64,000 bases of DNA from Rhizobium leguminosarum (GCF_017876795.1 NZ_JAGIOR010000001.1:3932501-3996500); one strand, 5' to 3'. Positions 35,168 to 44,924 are shown, counted from the first letter of the stretch. The notes: generated by a model not told the origin, from the sequence alone. Made by a program: numbers and translations.

Positions 35168-36469
35168 TTATTGGACGGGCTGTTCCATGCCGGCCGTCGT
35201 ATCGAGCGCCAGCTCGGCATTGCCGTCCATCTGGTAAATGTCGTCGCGGAATTGGACTACGCCGTCGGGCATGCCCCAGGCGGAGATATAGACGAAATAC
35301 ACCGGAACTTCCGTGCCGAGTTTGATCGGCGTGTTGACGCCGGTTGCGATCACCTGCTCCATCTGCTGGCGGTTCCAGCCGGGGGTCTCGCGCAGCAGCC
35401 AGTTCGTCAGGTCGCGCACGTTCTGAACGCGGACACAGCCCGACGATTCGAAGCGCATCAGCTTGTTGAACAGGCCCTGCTGCGGCGTGTCGTGCATGTA
35501 CTCGCCGTTCTTGTTGTAGAAGTTGATCTTGGTCGAGGCCATGGCGTTGATCTTGCCGGGGTCCTGACGGAACATCAGGTTCGGCGCCTCGCCATTCCAG
35601 TCGACGGTCTCGGGGGCGACTTCGTTGCCCTTGCCATCGATCAGGCGGATGGCGTTCTTTTCGAGATAGGTCGGATCCTTGCGCATCAGCGGCATGATGT
35701 CCTTCTCAACGATCGAGCGCGGCGCAGTCCAATAGGGGTTGAGGATGACCTCGTAGACCTTCGAGTTGACGAGATGCGTCGGGCGGCTGAGGCGGCCGAC
35801 AACCGCGGTGTGGCGGGTCGCGACACTGCCGTCTTCGACAGCCTCCACATAGGCGGCCGGAATATTGACCATCAGGTGGCGGCGGCCGAGGTCCTCGGGA
35901 AACGTCTGCAGGCGGATGATATTGGTGTTCAGCTGCTGCAGGCGAACGTCGGCGGGGATGTTCATCGCCTTCAGCGTGAATTCGCCGAGGACACCGTCGG
36001 ACGGCAGGCCGTGGCGGGCCTGGAAGCGCTTGACGGCGCCGTCGACGTAAGAATCGAAGGCGCTCGACATACCGGCCTCGCGCGGCAGGTCGCCGGTGAT
36101 CGCCAGACGCTGGCGCAGCGCCTGGACTGCGGGATGGCTGACGCCAAGCTGGAGGCGCTGGTCGCCGGGATTGACTTCAGGCCAGCCGCCGGCAGCCGCG
36201 ATCTGCTGATACTGCATGATCGCCTGCTGGGCGCTGGCGACCGATTGGGGGCCAAGGATCGGGGTGTTGGAAACGACGGCGCTTGCCGTACGCGAAGCCG
36301 CCTTGGCGTCAAACTGGTCGTCCCAGTTGCCGCGGCGCGGCGCATTGATCAGCGTATCGATCGCCGATTGCGCGAAGGCCGGCGCGGCAATCGCGCTGGC
36401 GCCAACCGTTGCTGCGGACGCCAGGAAAGCGCGGCGCGAGAGAGCTTCAATTCCGTTTTTCTTCGACAT
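35168..36469 (-). CDS. L,D-transpeptidase (YcbB/LdtD-like), exported
   Basis: 433 residues starting MSKKNGIEALSRRAFLASAA, with a twin-Arg-like RRAFL and hydrophobic signal ending AAPAFA. A peptidoglycan-binding-like region (LGVSHPAVQALRQRLAITGD, SYVDGAVKRFQARHGL) precedes the YkuD catalytic domain. The catalytic set is HDTP and SSGCVRV, the Cys being the nucleophile. It cross-links mDAP-mDAP in the periplasm. The MarR-family gene behind it on the same strand is an LdtR-like regulator, known in Liberibacter to control an L,D-transpeptidase gene. Confidence 0.92.
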   Translation of the reverse strand: MSKKNGIEALSRRAFLASAATVGASAIAAPAFAQSAIDTLINAPRRGNWDDQFDAKAASRTASAVVSNTPILGPQSVASAQQAIMQYQQIAAAGGWPEVNPGDQRLQLGVSHPAVQALRQRLAITGDLPREAGMSSAFDSYVDGAVKRFQARHGLPSDGVLGEFTLKAMNIPADVRLQQLNTNIIRLQTFPEDLGRRHLMVNIPAAYVEAVEDGSVATRHTAVVGRLSRPTHLVNSKVYEVILNPYWTAPRSIVEKDIMPLMRKDPTYLEKNAIRLIDGKGNEVAPETVDWNGEAPNLMFRQDPGKINAMASTKINFYNKNGEYMHDTPQQGLFNKLMRFESSGCVRVQNVRDLTNWLLRETPGWNRQQMEQVIATGVNTPIKLGTEVPVYFVYISAWGMPDGVVQFRDDIYQMDGNAELALDTTAGMEQPVQ

Positions 36470-36909
36470 AGTCCCAACCACTGAATGCGGCGATGAAGAG
36501 AAGCCGCGGCTCTTTGCGATATCACTGCGCTTTAACGCAGATCTCTGTGCATTTGTTGTCCCGGCACATCAAAACTTTCGGCTTGCCCCATCACAAGATT
36601 GCGATGCGACAGCCTGAGCGTCCTGATCGGTCCATTGAAAGCGCCGGTTGTTAAGCCTTCCGCTGCCACACCAATATGGCCAATTCGTGTTGCCGGGCCG
36701 GAAGACCGACTGCCGGCTACCGGAAACACGACAACGAACCATATGACGGGCTAAACCGTGCCGGTTAATAACGGCTAAAAGACGGCTTGGATACCGCGAT
36801 AATGCTTGCCCGCCTTTGCGTTGCAAAGATGCCACGGGAGAACAAGCGGCAAAACCGGACGCGCAGGGACACGTCCGGTTTTCTGCAACCCCGATGGAGG
36901 TCAAGGGTC
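36470..36909. other. 440-bp intergenic region upstream of the L,D-transpeptidase
   Basis: It contains a strong hairpin at 36851-36882 (11-bp arms AAAACCGGACG / CGTCCGGTTTT), likely the terminator of the MarR-type gene, plus the promoter of the transpeptidase. Frames of 60-110 codons here are shadows. The region near 36750-36800 is AT-rich. No operator could be proposed with confidence. Confidence 0.6.
36851..36884 (-). terminator. Hairpin terminator after the LdtR-like gene
   Basis: Perfect 11-bp stem AAAACCGGACG / CGTCCGGTTTT with a 10-base loop, beginning 26 bp after the regulator's stop codon on the minus strand and ending in T residues on that strand. Confidence 0.8.
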
Positions 36910-37425
36910 TTAGAGGCGATACATGATGCTGTCGTTCCAGAACCGGTCGAGGCGCTGGAGCAGCTTGTTCATCTGGGTGAACTCATCGGTGCCGATGCCG
37001 CCGACCTTGTCGATCGAGGTGATGTGGCGTTCGTAGAGCTTACCCACCGTTTCGGCGATGTCCTGGCCGGTTTCGGTCAGGCTGATGCGGACCGAGCGGC
37101 GATCGATGCGCGAGCGCTGGTGGTTGATGAACCCGAGGTCGACCAGCTTCTTGACGTTGTAGGAAACGTTGGAGCCGAGATAGTAGCCACGCGAGCGCAG
37201 CTCGCCGGCGGTCAGCTCGGAATTGCCGATGTTGAAAAGGAGCAGCGCCTGGATGGCGTTGACGTCGCTACGACCCTGACGGTCGAACTCGTCCTTGATG
37301 ACGTCGAGAAGACGGCGGTGAAGACGTTCAACAAGATGAAGGGATTCCATGTAAAGATCACGGATGCCCTGATCCTGCTGGTCACGGAAGTTCGATACCG
37401 CCTGCGGCTTGATTTTCGTGTTCAT
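36910..37425 (-). CDS. ldtR: MarR-family transcriptional regulator, LdtR-like
   Basis: 171 residues starting MNTKIKPQAVSNFRDQQDQG. The winged helix spans VNAIQALLLFNIGNSELTAG, ELRSRGYYLGSNVSYNVKKL (recognition helix) and INHQRSRIDRRSVRISLTET. LdtR of Liberibacter asiaticus is the characterised homologue and regulates ldtP, an L,D-transpeptidase; the sequence and the adjacent transpeptidase on the same strand both agree. I use the symbol on that basis. It probably senses small molecules and affects cell-wall tolerance to stress. Confidence 0.88.
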   Translation of the reverse strand: MNTKIKPQAVSNFRDQQDQGIRDLYMESLHLVERLHRRLLDVIKDEFDRQGRSDVNAIQALLLFNIGNSELTAGELRSRGYYLGSNVSYNVKKLVDLGFINHQRSRIDRRSVRISLTETGQDIAETVGKLYERHITSIDKVGGIGTDEFTQMNKLLQRLDRFWNDSIMYRL

Positions 37426-37553
37426 ATTGACTGCCTCACTGTTTGTTTGGCGGTGTATTTTCTTCCCGCCTTGAGTGAGACCCTATCGAATACATATAAA
37501 ATTCGACTTAAACCGCAGGCTTAACGGAGCCTTACCGGTAACCTCACGTTGTC

Positions 37554-37991
37554 TCAGGGTAAATCAACACTTACCTGGCGGCGGTGGCGGCGCTTTTCCA
37601 GCCAGAGCAGCAGGCGGAAAATCCAGTAAACCACGGCGACAATGACATGCAGCAGGATGATCAGCTTGTTGGGGCCGAAGATATCCGGCAACAGGCCATA
37701 CATCAGGATTTGCCCGCCGGCAGCCAGCACCCAGATGACCGGACCCCAGGAGACGGTGAGCCAGAGGCCGAGGGAGGCGACGGGAAAAAGTACGGCGAGG
37801 CTGGTGCTCGCCACCTTCCATGGCAGGCTCAAAAGATCGAAGCGGCCGGCACCGACCAGCGAATAGCCGACGAGCATTGCCCAATATTGCAGGCCGAACC
37901 AGAAGCAGGATACGGCAACCAGTCTCAGAAAGAGAATGAAGAGGATATCCGCCAGTGTGCGTTTCGGTATTGTCGGGGAATCGGTTTCCAT
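37554..37991 (-). CDS. Small inner-membrane protein of unknown function (DUF6163-like)
   Basis: 145 residues from METDSPTIPKRTLADILFIL. Four hydrophobic segments are visible: LFILFLRLVAVSCFWFGL, TSLAVLFPVASLGLWLTVSW, VIWVLAAGGQILMYGLL and LIILLHVIVAVVYWIFRLLL, with a basic C-terminus LEKRRHRRQ. It resembles DUF6163 proteins of Rhizobiales, whose function is unknown. An upstream ATG at 38018 is in frame. It is divergent from hemB and carries a palindromic repeat in the gap. Confidence 0.72.
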   Translation of the reverse strand: METDSPTIPKRTLADILFILFLRLVAVSCFWFGLQYWAMLVGYSLVGAGRFDLLSLPWKVASTSLAVLFPVASLGLWLTVSWGPVIWVLAAGGQILMYGLLPDIFGPNKLIILLHVIVAVVYWIFRLLLWLEKRRHRRQVSVDLP

Positions 37992-38040
37992 AGCGCAAAC
38001 ATCGGTTTGGGGTTGCATCTTCTTAAAGAGCGCCACGCGT

Positions 38041-38122
38041 CTGACGACGCGCAAACGACGCTCTATCATATCGAGTGCGCGCATAATGCCGAAAAATCGA
38101 CTTTGATTTCGGCATTATGCGC
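38041..38122. repeat. Palindromic intergenic repeat, rhizobial type
   Basis: A perfect 16-bp inverted repeat (38079-38094 and 38107-38122; core GCATAATGCCGAAA) with a 12-base loop. The preceding CGCTCTA-type tract and GCGCATAAT match 9613-9685. It lies in the 228 bp between the membrane protein gene and hemB. Confidence 0.7.
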
Positions 38123-38219
38123 CAGGTTTTTCCGCCGCGGCCAATCGCCCGGTTTGGATTTTCAAGGCGCCATGATAATGAGCGCTCCAATAAATGGAAT
38201 GGCCCAGGGGGCAGATATC

Positions 38220-39233
38220 ATGCAGGACAGGACGCATCTCGTCGACGACATCACCGGCCATCGCCGCATGCGGCGCAACCGCAAGGCGGATTGGACACGC
38301 CGGCTGGTGCAGGAGAACCGGCTGACGGTCGACGACCTGATCTGGCCGATCTTCATCGTGCCGGGTTCCGGCATCGTCGATCCGATCGCGGCCATGCCGG
38401 GGGTCAACCGCATGAGCATCGACAAGGCAGTCGAGGCCGCACGCGAAGCTGCCGGCCTCGGCATCCCCGCGATAGCCACCTTTCCGAACATCGAGATGGA
38501 ACTGCGCGACGAGACCGGCTCGAACAGCCTCGAAGCCAACAATCTGATCAATCAGGCGACGGCGGCGATCAAGAAGGCGGTGCCCAATATCGGCATTATC
38601 ACCGACGTCGCGCTCGATCCCTTCACCAGCCATGGCCATGATGGAATCTTGAGAGACGGCGAGATCGTCAACGACGAGACGGTCGATCAGGTGGCGCGCG
38701 CCGCGGTGATGCAGGCGGATGCCGGCGCCGACATCATCGCACCGTCGGAGATGATGGACGGGCGCATCGGCGCGATCCGCATGGCGCTCGATGCGGCCGG
38801 CCACCAGGGCGTCGGCATCATGAGCTATGCGACGAAATTCGCCTCCGCCTTCTACGGCCCCTATCGCGAGGCGATTTCGACGGGCGGGCTGCTGAAAGGC
38901 GACAAGAAGACCTATTATATCGACCCGGCCAACGGCACCGAGGCGATCCGCGATGCCGCCCTCGACGTCGAGGAAGGCGCCGACATGCTGATGGTCAAGC
39001 CCGGCCTGCCCTATCTCGACATCTGCTGGCGGATGAAGGAGGCCTTCGGCCTGCCGACCTTCGCCTACCAGGTCTCCGGCGAGTACAGCCAGATCAAGGC
39101 GGCGGCGATGAACGGCTGGATCGATGGCGAACGGGCAATGCTCGAAACGCTGCTGTCGTTCAAGCGGGCGGGATGCGACGGCATCCTCACCTATTTCGCG
39201 ATCGAGGTGGCGAAAATCCTCAGCAGGCGATGA
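38220..39233 (+). CDS. hemB: Delta-aminolevulinic acid dehydratase (porphobilinogen synthase)
   Basis: 337 residues from MQDRTHLVDDITGHRRMRRN. Condenses two 5-aminolevulinates to porphobilinogen for haem and cobalamin. Features are LIWPIFIVPGSGIVDPI, IGIITDVALDPFTSHGHDGI (metal-binding region), SEMMDGRIGAIRMALD, YATKFASAFYGPYREA (active-site Lys) and MLMVKPGLPYLDICW. GGGGG precedes the ATG at 38220. Several in-frame ATG codons upstream would add 16 residues but lack ribosome sites. Confidence 0.97.
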   Translation: MQDRTHLVDDITGHRRMRRNRKADWTRRLVQENRLTVDDLIWPIFIVPGSGIVDPIAAMPGVNRMSIDKAVEAAREAAGLGIPAIATFPNIEMELRDETGSNSLEANNLINQATAAIKKAVPNIGIITDVALDPFTSHGHDGILRDGEIVNDETVDQVARAAVMQADAGADIIAPSEMMDGRIGAIRMALDAAGHQGVGIMSYATKFASAFYGPYREAISTGGLLKGDKKTYYIDPANGTEAIRDAALDVEEGADMLMVKPGLPYLDICWRMKEAFGLPTFAYQVSGEYSQIKAAAMNGWIDGERAMLETLLSFKRAGCDGILTYFAIEVAKILSRR

Positions 39234-39305
39234 ATCCGGCAGAAATATTGTATTTGGTTCTGCCGATACCATATCTGCGGCATCGCTTTTCCGCAGGAGA
39301 TTGAG

Positions 39306-39764
39306 ATGAGCTACAACCCCAATCCGCTTTATGCCGCACCGGAGGACTGGCGCGCCTATAGCGGCGTGTTGAGCCGCCGTGTCTTCGCCTTCATCCTCGA
39401 CTATCTGATCGTGCTGCTGCTCTGCATCCCTGCAGCGATCGTGCTGTTCTTCCTGTCGATCGTCACGCTCGGGCTCGGCTTCCTGCTCTACCCTGCCCTC
39501 TTCGTGATCGTCGCCGGCATCTATTTCGGCCTGACTGTCGGCGGGCGGAGCCGGGCCTCGCTCGGCATGCGCGCAATGGGAATCGCCATCGTGCGCATCG
39601 ACGGTCGGCCGATGGATTTCCTGACGGCAATCGTGCATCTGGCGCTGTTCTGGATCCTCAACTCTGTGCTGACGCCGCTGATCCTGCTTGCCGGCCTGTT
39701 TACCGAACGCAGCCGCCTCATCCACGACCTGCTGGTCGGCACGGCAACGGTCCGCACCGCCTGA
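39306..39764 (+). CDS. RDD family membrane protein
   Basis: 152 residues. An N-terminal LSRRVFAFILDYLIVLLLCI carries the Arg and Asp of the RDD signature, followed by two further hydrophobic stretches (LSIVTLGLGFLLYPALFVIV and ILNSVLTPLILLAGLF). ERSRLIHDLLVGTATV at the end is a common RDD ending. The role is unknown; members are thought to be transport-linked. It follows hemB by 72 bp with a GGAG site, and a terminator lies 31 bp after its stop. Confidence 0.88.
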   Translation: MSYNPNPLYAAPEDWRAYSGVLSRRVFAFILDYLIVLLLCIPAAIVLFFLSIVTLGLGFLLYPALFVIVAGIYFGLTVGGRSRASLGMRAMGIAIVRIDGRPMDFLTAIVHLALFWILNSVLTPLILLAGLFTERSRLIHDLLVGTATVRTA

Positions 39765-39794
39765 GTTGGACCGAGATCACGGCTGAAACCATTC

Positions 39795-39828
39795 AGCGGA
39801 GACGAAATAAAGTCTCCGCTTTCTCTTT
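39795..39828 (+). terminator. Rho-independent terminator after the RDD gene
   Basis: Stem AGCGGAGAC / GTCTCCGCT (39795-39803 and 39812-39820) with an AT-rich loop, followed by TTCTCTTT. Confidence 0.84.
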
Positions 39829-39968
39829 GCCTGGGGGCGCCAACGCTCCATATCTAAAATTAGAAGACCGATATGAAGGGCGAGAACCGTCCCGCTGTTG
39901 ACGTTTTTTATTCTTAGGTCATGCTGTCAAGAAACGGCACGGCCTCGACAAGGAAATTTCCGCGACAG

Positions 39969-40745
39969 ATGAATACGCAGACAACGCCATCTCCGCAGTT
40001 TTATCTGACGGCTCCGGCTGCGTGTCCGTATCTGCCGCATGAGATGGAGCGCAAGGTGTTCACCCATCTGGTCGGCCCGCGCGCCGCCGAGATGAATGAC
40101 ATCCTGACGCAAGGCGGTTTCCGCCGCTCGCAGAACATCGCCTACCGCCCAGCCTGCGAATCCTGCCGCGCCTGCGTTTCCGTGCGCATTCTCGCCCAGG
40201 AATTCGAGCCGACAAAATCGATGAAGCGGGTGCTTGCCGCCAACTCCGACGTCATCGCCACCGAATTTACAGCCCAGCCCTCTAGCGAGCAATATTCGCT
40301 TTTCCGGCGTTATCTGGATTATCGCCACCAGCAGGGCGGCATGTCAGACATGACCGTGCTCGACTACGCGATCATGGTCGAAGACACGCATGTGAATACG
40401 AGAATCGTCGAATACCGCCGGCGTGAAGAAGGCTCCGGACTGGAGCAGCGGCCGAAGGGCGAGCTGCTTGGCGCCGCGCTTACCGACACGATGAGCGACG
40501 GGCTATCGATGGTCTATTCCTACTTCAATCCCGATCTCGAGCGGCGTTCGCTCGGCACCTTCATGATTCTCGACCATGTCAGGCGCACGAAGGCGCTCGG
40601 CCTGCCGCATGTCTATCTCGGCTACTGGGTTCAAGGATCGCGAAAAATGGACTACAAGACACGCTTCCAGCCGCAGGAACATCTGACGCCGCGCGGCTGG
40701 GAACGTTTCGATCCCGCATCCATGCCCGAAAGCCCCCACGACTGA
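39969..40745 (+). CDS. bpt: Arginyl/leucyl-tRNA-protein transferase (Bpt/Ate type)
   Basis: 258 residues from [20 protein letters not shown]. Adds an amino acid from charged tRNA to protein N-termini, marking them for ClpAP degradation. The N-terminal [18 protein letters not shown] and [13 protein letters not shown] hold the conserved Cys residues. The C-terminal part has [39 protein letters not shown] and the [10 protein letters not shown] end, diagnostic of the bacterial ATE/Bpt family. The frame opens at 39921 with a poorer start. It is followed immediately (1 bp) by the EamA transporter gene. Confidence 0.93.
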   Translation: MNTQTTPSPQFYLTAPAACPYLPHEMERKVFTHLVGPRAAEMNDILTQGGFRRSQNIAYRPACESCRACVSVRILAQEFEPTKSMKRVLAANSDVIATEFTAQPSSEQYSLFRRYLDYRHQQGGMSDMTVLDYAIMVEDTHVNTRIVEYRRREEGSGLEQRPKGELLGAALTDTMSDGLSMVYSYFNPDLERRSLGTFMILDHVRRTKALGLPHVYLGYWVQGSRKMDYKTRFQPQEHLTPRGWERFDPASMPESPHD

Positions 40746-41630
40746 ATGTTCTCCACCGCTCTTTCCGATCACCGGAAAGGTCTCCTGCTGACGGCGATCG
40801 GCGGGCTGGCGCTTTCCATGGATATTCCGCTCGTCCGCCTTGGCGATGGCGACATCTGGTCGATCCTGGGAACGCGAAGCGCTGCCACGGTTCTTGCCAC
40901 GCTCGTCATCCTTGGAGCAATGCGTCTTTCCTCGGGCAAATGGCCGGTCCCCGTTCCGGGGCGCGCCGGCCTGCTCGCCGGTCTGCTCTACGGCCTCTCG
41001 TCCCTCACCTTCGTGCTGGCCATCTTCAATACGGCCACAGCCAATGTCGTCTTCGTCGTCGCCTTCAACCCGATGTTCGGGGCGCTCCTTTCCTGGACTT
41101 TCCTCAAGGAGAAGCCGCAGGCCGCAACGCTGATCGCCATGCTGTTTATGATCTTCGGCGTCGGACTGATCGTGCGCGAAGGGCTATCCAGCGGGCATTT
41201 TTTTGGCGATGCCATGGCGCTTCTCAGCGCGCTTATTCTTGCCGCAGCCATCACAATCGGGCGTGCCTCGCGCCGGGAAATGGGCTTCGTGCCGCTGCTT
41301 GCTGCCATCCTGCCGGCCGCGCTCGGCCTCGCGCAAGCTCTGCCCCCAGGGCTTTCCATCGCCCATCCCGGCTGGATCCTCTTCAATGGCGCCATCGTGA
41401 TGCCGGTCGCCTTCTGGTGCCTTGCGACCGGGCCGCGCTACCTCTCCGCCCCTGAAGTCGGCATGTTTTACCTGCTCGAAACCGTGCTCGCCCCGATCTG
41501 GGTCTGGCTGATCTTTGCGGAAACGCCGGCGACCATGACACTCGTCGGTGGCGGCATCCTTGTGGCGGCGATCGCCGGGCATTGTCTCTGGATGGTGCGG
41601 GGAAGAAGGATCAGGCAATTGGCGGAATAG
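40746..41630 (+). CDS. EamA-family drug/metabolite transporter
   Basis: 294 residues with about ten hydrophobic segments in two EamA repeats. The first starts GLLLTAIGGLALSMDIPLVR and contains GLLYGLSSLTFVLAIFNTAT; the second contains GDAMALLSALILAAAITIGR and YLLETVLAPIWVWLIFAETP. Members export or import small metabolites; the substrate is not deducible. It begins right after the bpt stop, suggesting co-transcription. The final residues GRRIRQLAE are cytoplasmic. Confidence 0.92.
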   Translation: MFSTALSDHRKGLLLTAIGGLALSMDIPLVRLGDGDIWSILGTRSAATVLATLVILGAMRLSSGKWPVPVPGRAGLLAGLLYGLSSLTFVLAIFNTATANVVFVVAFNPMFGALLSWTFLKEKPQAATLIAMLFMIFGVGLIVREGLSSGHFFGDAMALLSALILAAAITIGRASRREMGFVPLLAAILPAALGLAQALPPGLSIAHPGWILFNGAIVMPVAFWCLATGPRYLSAPEVGMFYLLETVLAPIWVWLIFAETPATMTLVGGGILVAAIAGHCLWMVRGRRIRQLAE

Positions 41631-41652
41631 GCGTTGTCGCCCTTTTACCACC

Positions 41653-41907
41653 ATGATACTCCGTTCTGACACAGAGGACGAAGCGATCAACGTTACAATC
41701 CGCAAGATCGGTCATTCCGAGGGGGTTATTATCCCTAAGGAAGTTCTGGCCCGTCTTGAATTGAAGACGGGCGATTCACTGGAGCTGAATATGGAAAACG
41801 GCGGCATCAATATGAAGCCGGTCAATGAGGATTTGCCTCGTCAGCTCGAAGCGGCACGAAATTTCATAGACGAGTACAAGGTCGCCTTGAAAAAGCTGGC
41901 CGAATAA
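41653..41907 (+). CDS. AbrB/MazE-type antitoxin without a partner toxin
   Basis: 84 residues. The SpoVT-AbrB DNA-binding fold is seen in INVTIRKIGHSEGVIIPKEV, LARLELKTGDSLELNME, with a C-terminal RQLEAARNFIDEYKVALKKL likely to bind a toxin. In other genomes this type is found with Doc/Fic- or RelE-like toxins downstream. Here the next plus-strand sequence after the stop is only 80 bp long before a convergent gene. It begins 22 bp after the transporter. The frame is open from 41548 but overlaps that gene. Confidence 0.83.
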   Translation: MILRSDTEDEAINVTIRKIGHSEGVIIPKEVLARLELKTGDSLELNMENGGINMKPVNEDLPRQLEAARNFIDEYKVALKKLAE

Positions 41908-41987
41908 AGCGGTTCAAATTTCATCGAAACGCGGGGCCGCTTCAAGTCCTGACGCGACGCGCTTCCTTCGCGACTTCAGCGTGCCGC

Positions 41988-42446
41988 TCAACCCGTAGCC
42001 TTCATCTGCTGCTGTTCCAACTCCCTGCCAAGCCCTTCGACCACGTGCGCCCAGCCTCGCCGGGTTTTCTCCTCGTGTTCGGCCCATTCGGCGCACATTT
42101 CGTGGGTCAGCGTCAGCCTGCTGCCGCCGCCGAGAGGCTCGATGTCGATTTCGACACGGTCGCAATTGTGATCATGCTCTTCGACGGAGAAGCTAAAGAC
42201 CATGCGTTGCGGGCGCTTCAGTTCCAGGAAGACGCCCTGGTGAAAGGCGTCGCCGGTCGGACGGCGGTCGACGACGAAGAAACGACCGCCGACATGCGGA
42301 TCGATATCGGCACGGATGACATGACCCTCGTCGGTGGCAAACAGGAAGCGGCGGGCGATTTCAGGGTTGAGCCAAGCGTCGTACACCACAGAGGGCGGCA
42401 CGCTGTAGGTGTGGCTCACATGCAATTTGATGGTGCTGGCGGGCAT
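41988..42446 (-). CDS. SRPBCC domain protein (AHSA1/START-like)
   Basis: 152 residues from MPASTIKLHVSHTYSVPPSV. A START-like hydrophobic-cavity fold: VVYDAWLNPEIARRFLFATD, VGGRFFVVDRRPTGDAFHQG, RPQRMVFSFSVEEHD, RLTLTHEMCAEWAEHEEKTR and GWAHVVEGLGREL, all characteristic of AHSA1-like proteins. The start is set by GGAGGAAAA. These often pair with an ArsR regulator, but none is seen. It lies downstream of parC on the same strand, 222 bp apart, with no terminator obvious. Confidence 0.9.
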   Translation of the reverse strand: MPASTIKLHVSHTYSVPPSVVYDAWLNPEIARRFLFATDEGHVIRADIDPHVGGRFFVVDRRPTGDAFHQGVFLELKRPQRMVFSFSVEEHDHNCDRVEIDIEPLGGGSRLTLTHEMCAEWAEHEEKTRRGWAHVVEGLGRELEQQQMKATG

Positions 42447-42668
42447 CGATTTTCCTCCGGTAAGGGCGCGCGCACTTCTCCAGTACACGGGTCGTGGCCA
42501 TTTCGCCCGCCTGCGAAAACCGGCCTTATCCTACTTTTGCTGAGAGGAATTAGATAGAGGATTTGCCACGCCCGCCAAGAGCCGGGCACGGAAATATAAT
42601 TCCTTCAATCACTGTCGATCTAAAGAATTATGCCGCGAATCAAAGCGTTACAGCCAAGGCCTCTAGCC

Positions 42669-44924
42669 TTAGCCGGCAAATTTACCGCTGCGCGGAAAAC
42701 CCTTCGGCACGGTGCGGCCGGCGGTGGCCCGGTCGGACAGCCATTCGGCAAGCTCGTCCTTGTTCTTCGTGAAGGTGCGGCCGGCGCTGTCTTCCCAGAC
42801 GAGGCCGTCTGCGATCGCGAAGCAGCGGACGTCGGAAATGCCGCCATCCTTGTAGCGCTGCAGACGCACGCCCTTGCCGCGCGACATTTCCGGCACCTGC
42901 GCCAGCGGGAAGACCAGCAGCTTGCGGTTTTCGCCGACGACGGCGACATGATCGCCGCCGACAGGCACGAGCAGTTGGGTTTCCTCGGGCAGCGCGACGT
43001 TCATGATCTGCTTGCCCTTGCGCGTATTGGCGACCAGCTCGGCCTCCGGAACGACGAAGCCGTTGCCGGCTGTGGAGACGATCAGCTGCTTGCGCGAGGG
43101 ATCGTGGACGAAAGCGGTCAGCACCGCCTGGTCGTTGTCCATGTCGATGATGATGCGCAGCGGCTCGCCGTGGCCGCGACCGCCGGGCAGCTTGTCGCCG
43201 CCGAGCGTAAAGGCCTTGCCGCCTGTGGTGACGATCAGGATCTTGTCCGTCGTCTGCGCCGGGAAGGCCAGCTTCAAGCCGTCACCTTCCTTGAAGGTCA
43301 GCGTCGCCGTATCGGCGATATGGCCCTTTAGCGCGCGGATCCAGCCCTTTTCGGAAATGACGACGGTGATCGGTTCCTTTTCGATCATCGCCTGCTGGAT
43401 TGCTTCCTCGTCGGCTTCGGGCGCGTCGGCAAACTGGGTGCGGCGGCGGCCGACCTCGGTCGCCTTGGCGAATTTCTTCTTCACTTCGCCGATTTCCCAG
43501 GCGACCGTCTGCCATTGCTTGTCGTCGGAGGCAAGCAGCGCTTCGATCTCGCCCTTTTCCTTGGTGAGTTCGTCGAATTCCTTGCGGATCTCAAACTCTT
43601 CGAGCTTGCGCAAGGCGCGCAGCCGCATGTTGAGGATCGCCTCGACCTGAATGTCGCTGAGATCCCAGCGCGCCATCATCACCGGCTTCGGCTCATCCTC
43701 CTCGCGGATGATCTTGATCACCTCGTCGATGTTGAGATAGGCGATCAGAAGGCCGCCGAGGATTTCGAGGCGCCTTTCGATCGCCGCCAGCCGGAAGCGC
43801 GAGCGGCGTTGCAGGACCTCGCGGCGGTGGTCCAGCCACTCCCGCAAGACCTCGTTCAGCGCCATGACCCGCGGGATACGGCCCATGGACAGCACGTTCA
43901 TGTTCAGCGGGAAGCGGTTTTCGAGCTCCGTCAGCTTGAACATCGATTCCATCAGGATCGTCGGATCGACGCTGCGGGTCTTCGGTACCAGGACCACACG
44001 GATGTCCTCGGCCGATTCGTCGCGGATGTCTTCCAGCAGCGGCAGCTTGCGGGCGATCAGCAGCTCGGCGATCTTCTCGATCAGCCGCGATTTCTGCACC
44101 TGGAAGGGAATTTCGGTGATGACGATCTGGTAGCCGCCACGGCCGAGATCTTCCGTCTGCCATTTCGCCCGCACGCGGAAACCGCCGCGGCCGGTGCGGT
44201 AGCTCTCGATGATGCTGTCGCGGCTGTCGATGATGATGCCACCGGTCGGAAAATCCGGGCCGGGGATGAATTCGACGAGCTTTTCAACGGTCGCATCGGG
44301 ATGTTTGATCAGATGCAGCGCAGCGTCGCAAAGCTCATGGGCATTGTGCGACGGGATCGAGGTCGCCATGCCGACGGCGATGCCGGAGGAGCCGTTGGCG
44401 AGCAGGTTCGGGAAGGCGCCGGGAAGGACGACCGGCTCGGAATTCGACTCATCGTAGGTATCGCGGAAATCGACTGCGTCCTGATCGATGCCTTCGAGCA
44501 GCAGTTCGGAGACCGCCGTCATCTTCGATTCGGTGTAACGCATGGCGGCGGGACTGTCGCCATCGATATTGCCGAAATTGCCCTGACCGTTGACCAGCGT
44601 GTAGCGCTGCGAGAAATCCTGGGCCAGACGGGCAAGCGCGTCGTAGATCGACTGGTCGCCGTGCGGATGGTAGTTACCCATCACCTCGCCGACGATCTTG
44701 GCGCATTTCCTGAAGGCCGAGGTCGGCCGCAAGCCCATCTCGTTCATCGCATAGACGATGCGGCGGTGAACGGGCTTCAGACCGTCGCGCACGTCAGGCA
44801 GGGCGCGGTGCATGATGGTCGACAGCGCATAGGCGAGATAGCGCTGCTCGAGCGCCGCCTTGAGGTCGACCGGTTGGATGTGATCGTCGTCTCCGCCGGA
44901 AGGCGGCAAAATCTCTTGTCCCAT
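42669..44924 (-). CDS. parC: DNA topoisomerase IV subunit A
   Basis: 751 residues. Decatenates daughter chromosomes with ParE. The N-terminal breakage-reunion domain has [36 protein letters not shown] (the region where quinolone-resistance changes occur; the usual Ser is present at 92) and catalytic Tyr130 in [30 protein letters not shown] [20 protein letters not shown] and the C-terminal beta-pinwheel strands follow. Its length fits the family. It is transcribed toward the SRPBCC gene and divergent from the secreted unknown gene. Confidence 0.96.
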   Translation of the reverse strand: MGQEILPPSGGDDDHIQPVDLKAALEQRYLAYALSTIMHRALPDVRDGLKPVHRRIVYAMNEMGLRPTSAFRKCAKIVGEVMGNYHPHGDQSIYDALARLAQDFSQRYTLVNGQGNFGNIDGDSPAAMRYTESKMTAVSELLLEGIDQDAVDFRDTYDESNSEPVVLPGAFPNLLANGSSGIAVGMATSIPSHNAHELCDAALHLIKHPDATVEKLVEFIPGPDFPTGGIIIDSRDSIIESYRTGRGGFRVRAKWQTEDLGRGGYQIVITEIPFQVQKSRLIEKIAELLIARKLPLLEDIRDESAEDIRVVLVPKTRSVDPTILMESMFKLTELENRFPLNMNVLSMGRIPRVMALNEVLREWLDHRREVLQRRSRFRLAAIERRLEILGGLLIAYLNIDEVIKIIREEDEPKPVMMARWDLSDIQVEAILNMRLRALRKLEEFEIRKEFDELTKEKGEIEALLASDDKQWQTVAWEIGEVKKKFAKATEVGRRRTQFADAPEADEEAIQQAMIEKEPITVVISEKGWIRALKGHIADTATLTFKEGDGLKLAFPAQTTDKILIVTTGGKAFTLGGDKLPGGRGHGEPLRIIIDMDNDQAVLTAFVHDPSRKQLIVSTAGNGFVVPEAELVANTRKGKQIMNVALPEETQLLVPVGGDHVAVVGENRKLLVFPLAQVPEMSRGKGVRLQRYKDGGISDVRCFAIADGLVWEDSAGRTFTKNKDELAEWLSDRATAGRTVPKGFPRSGKFAG

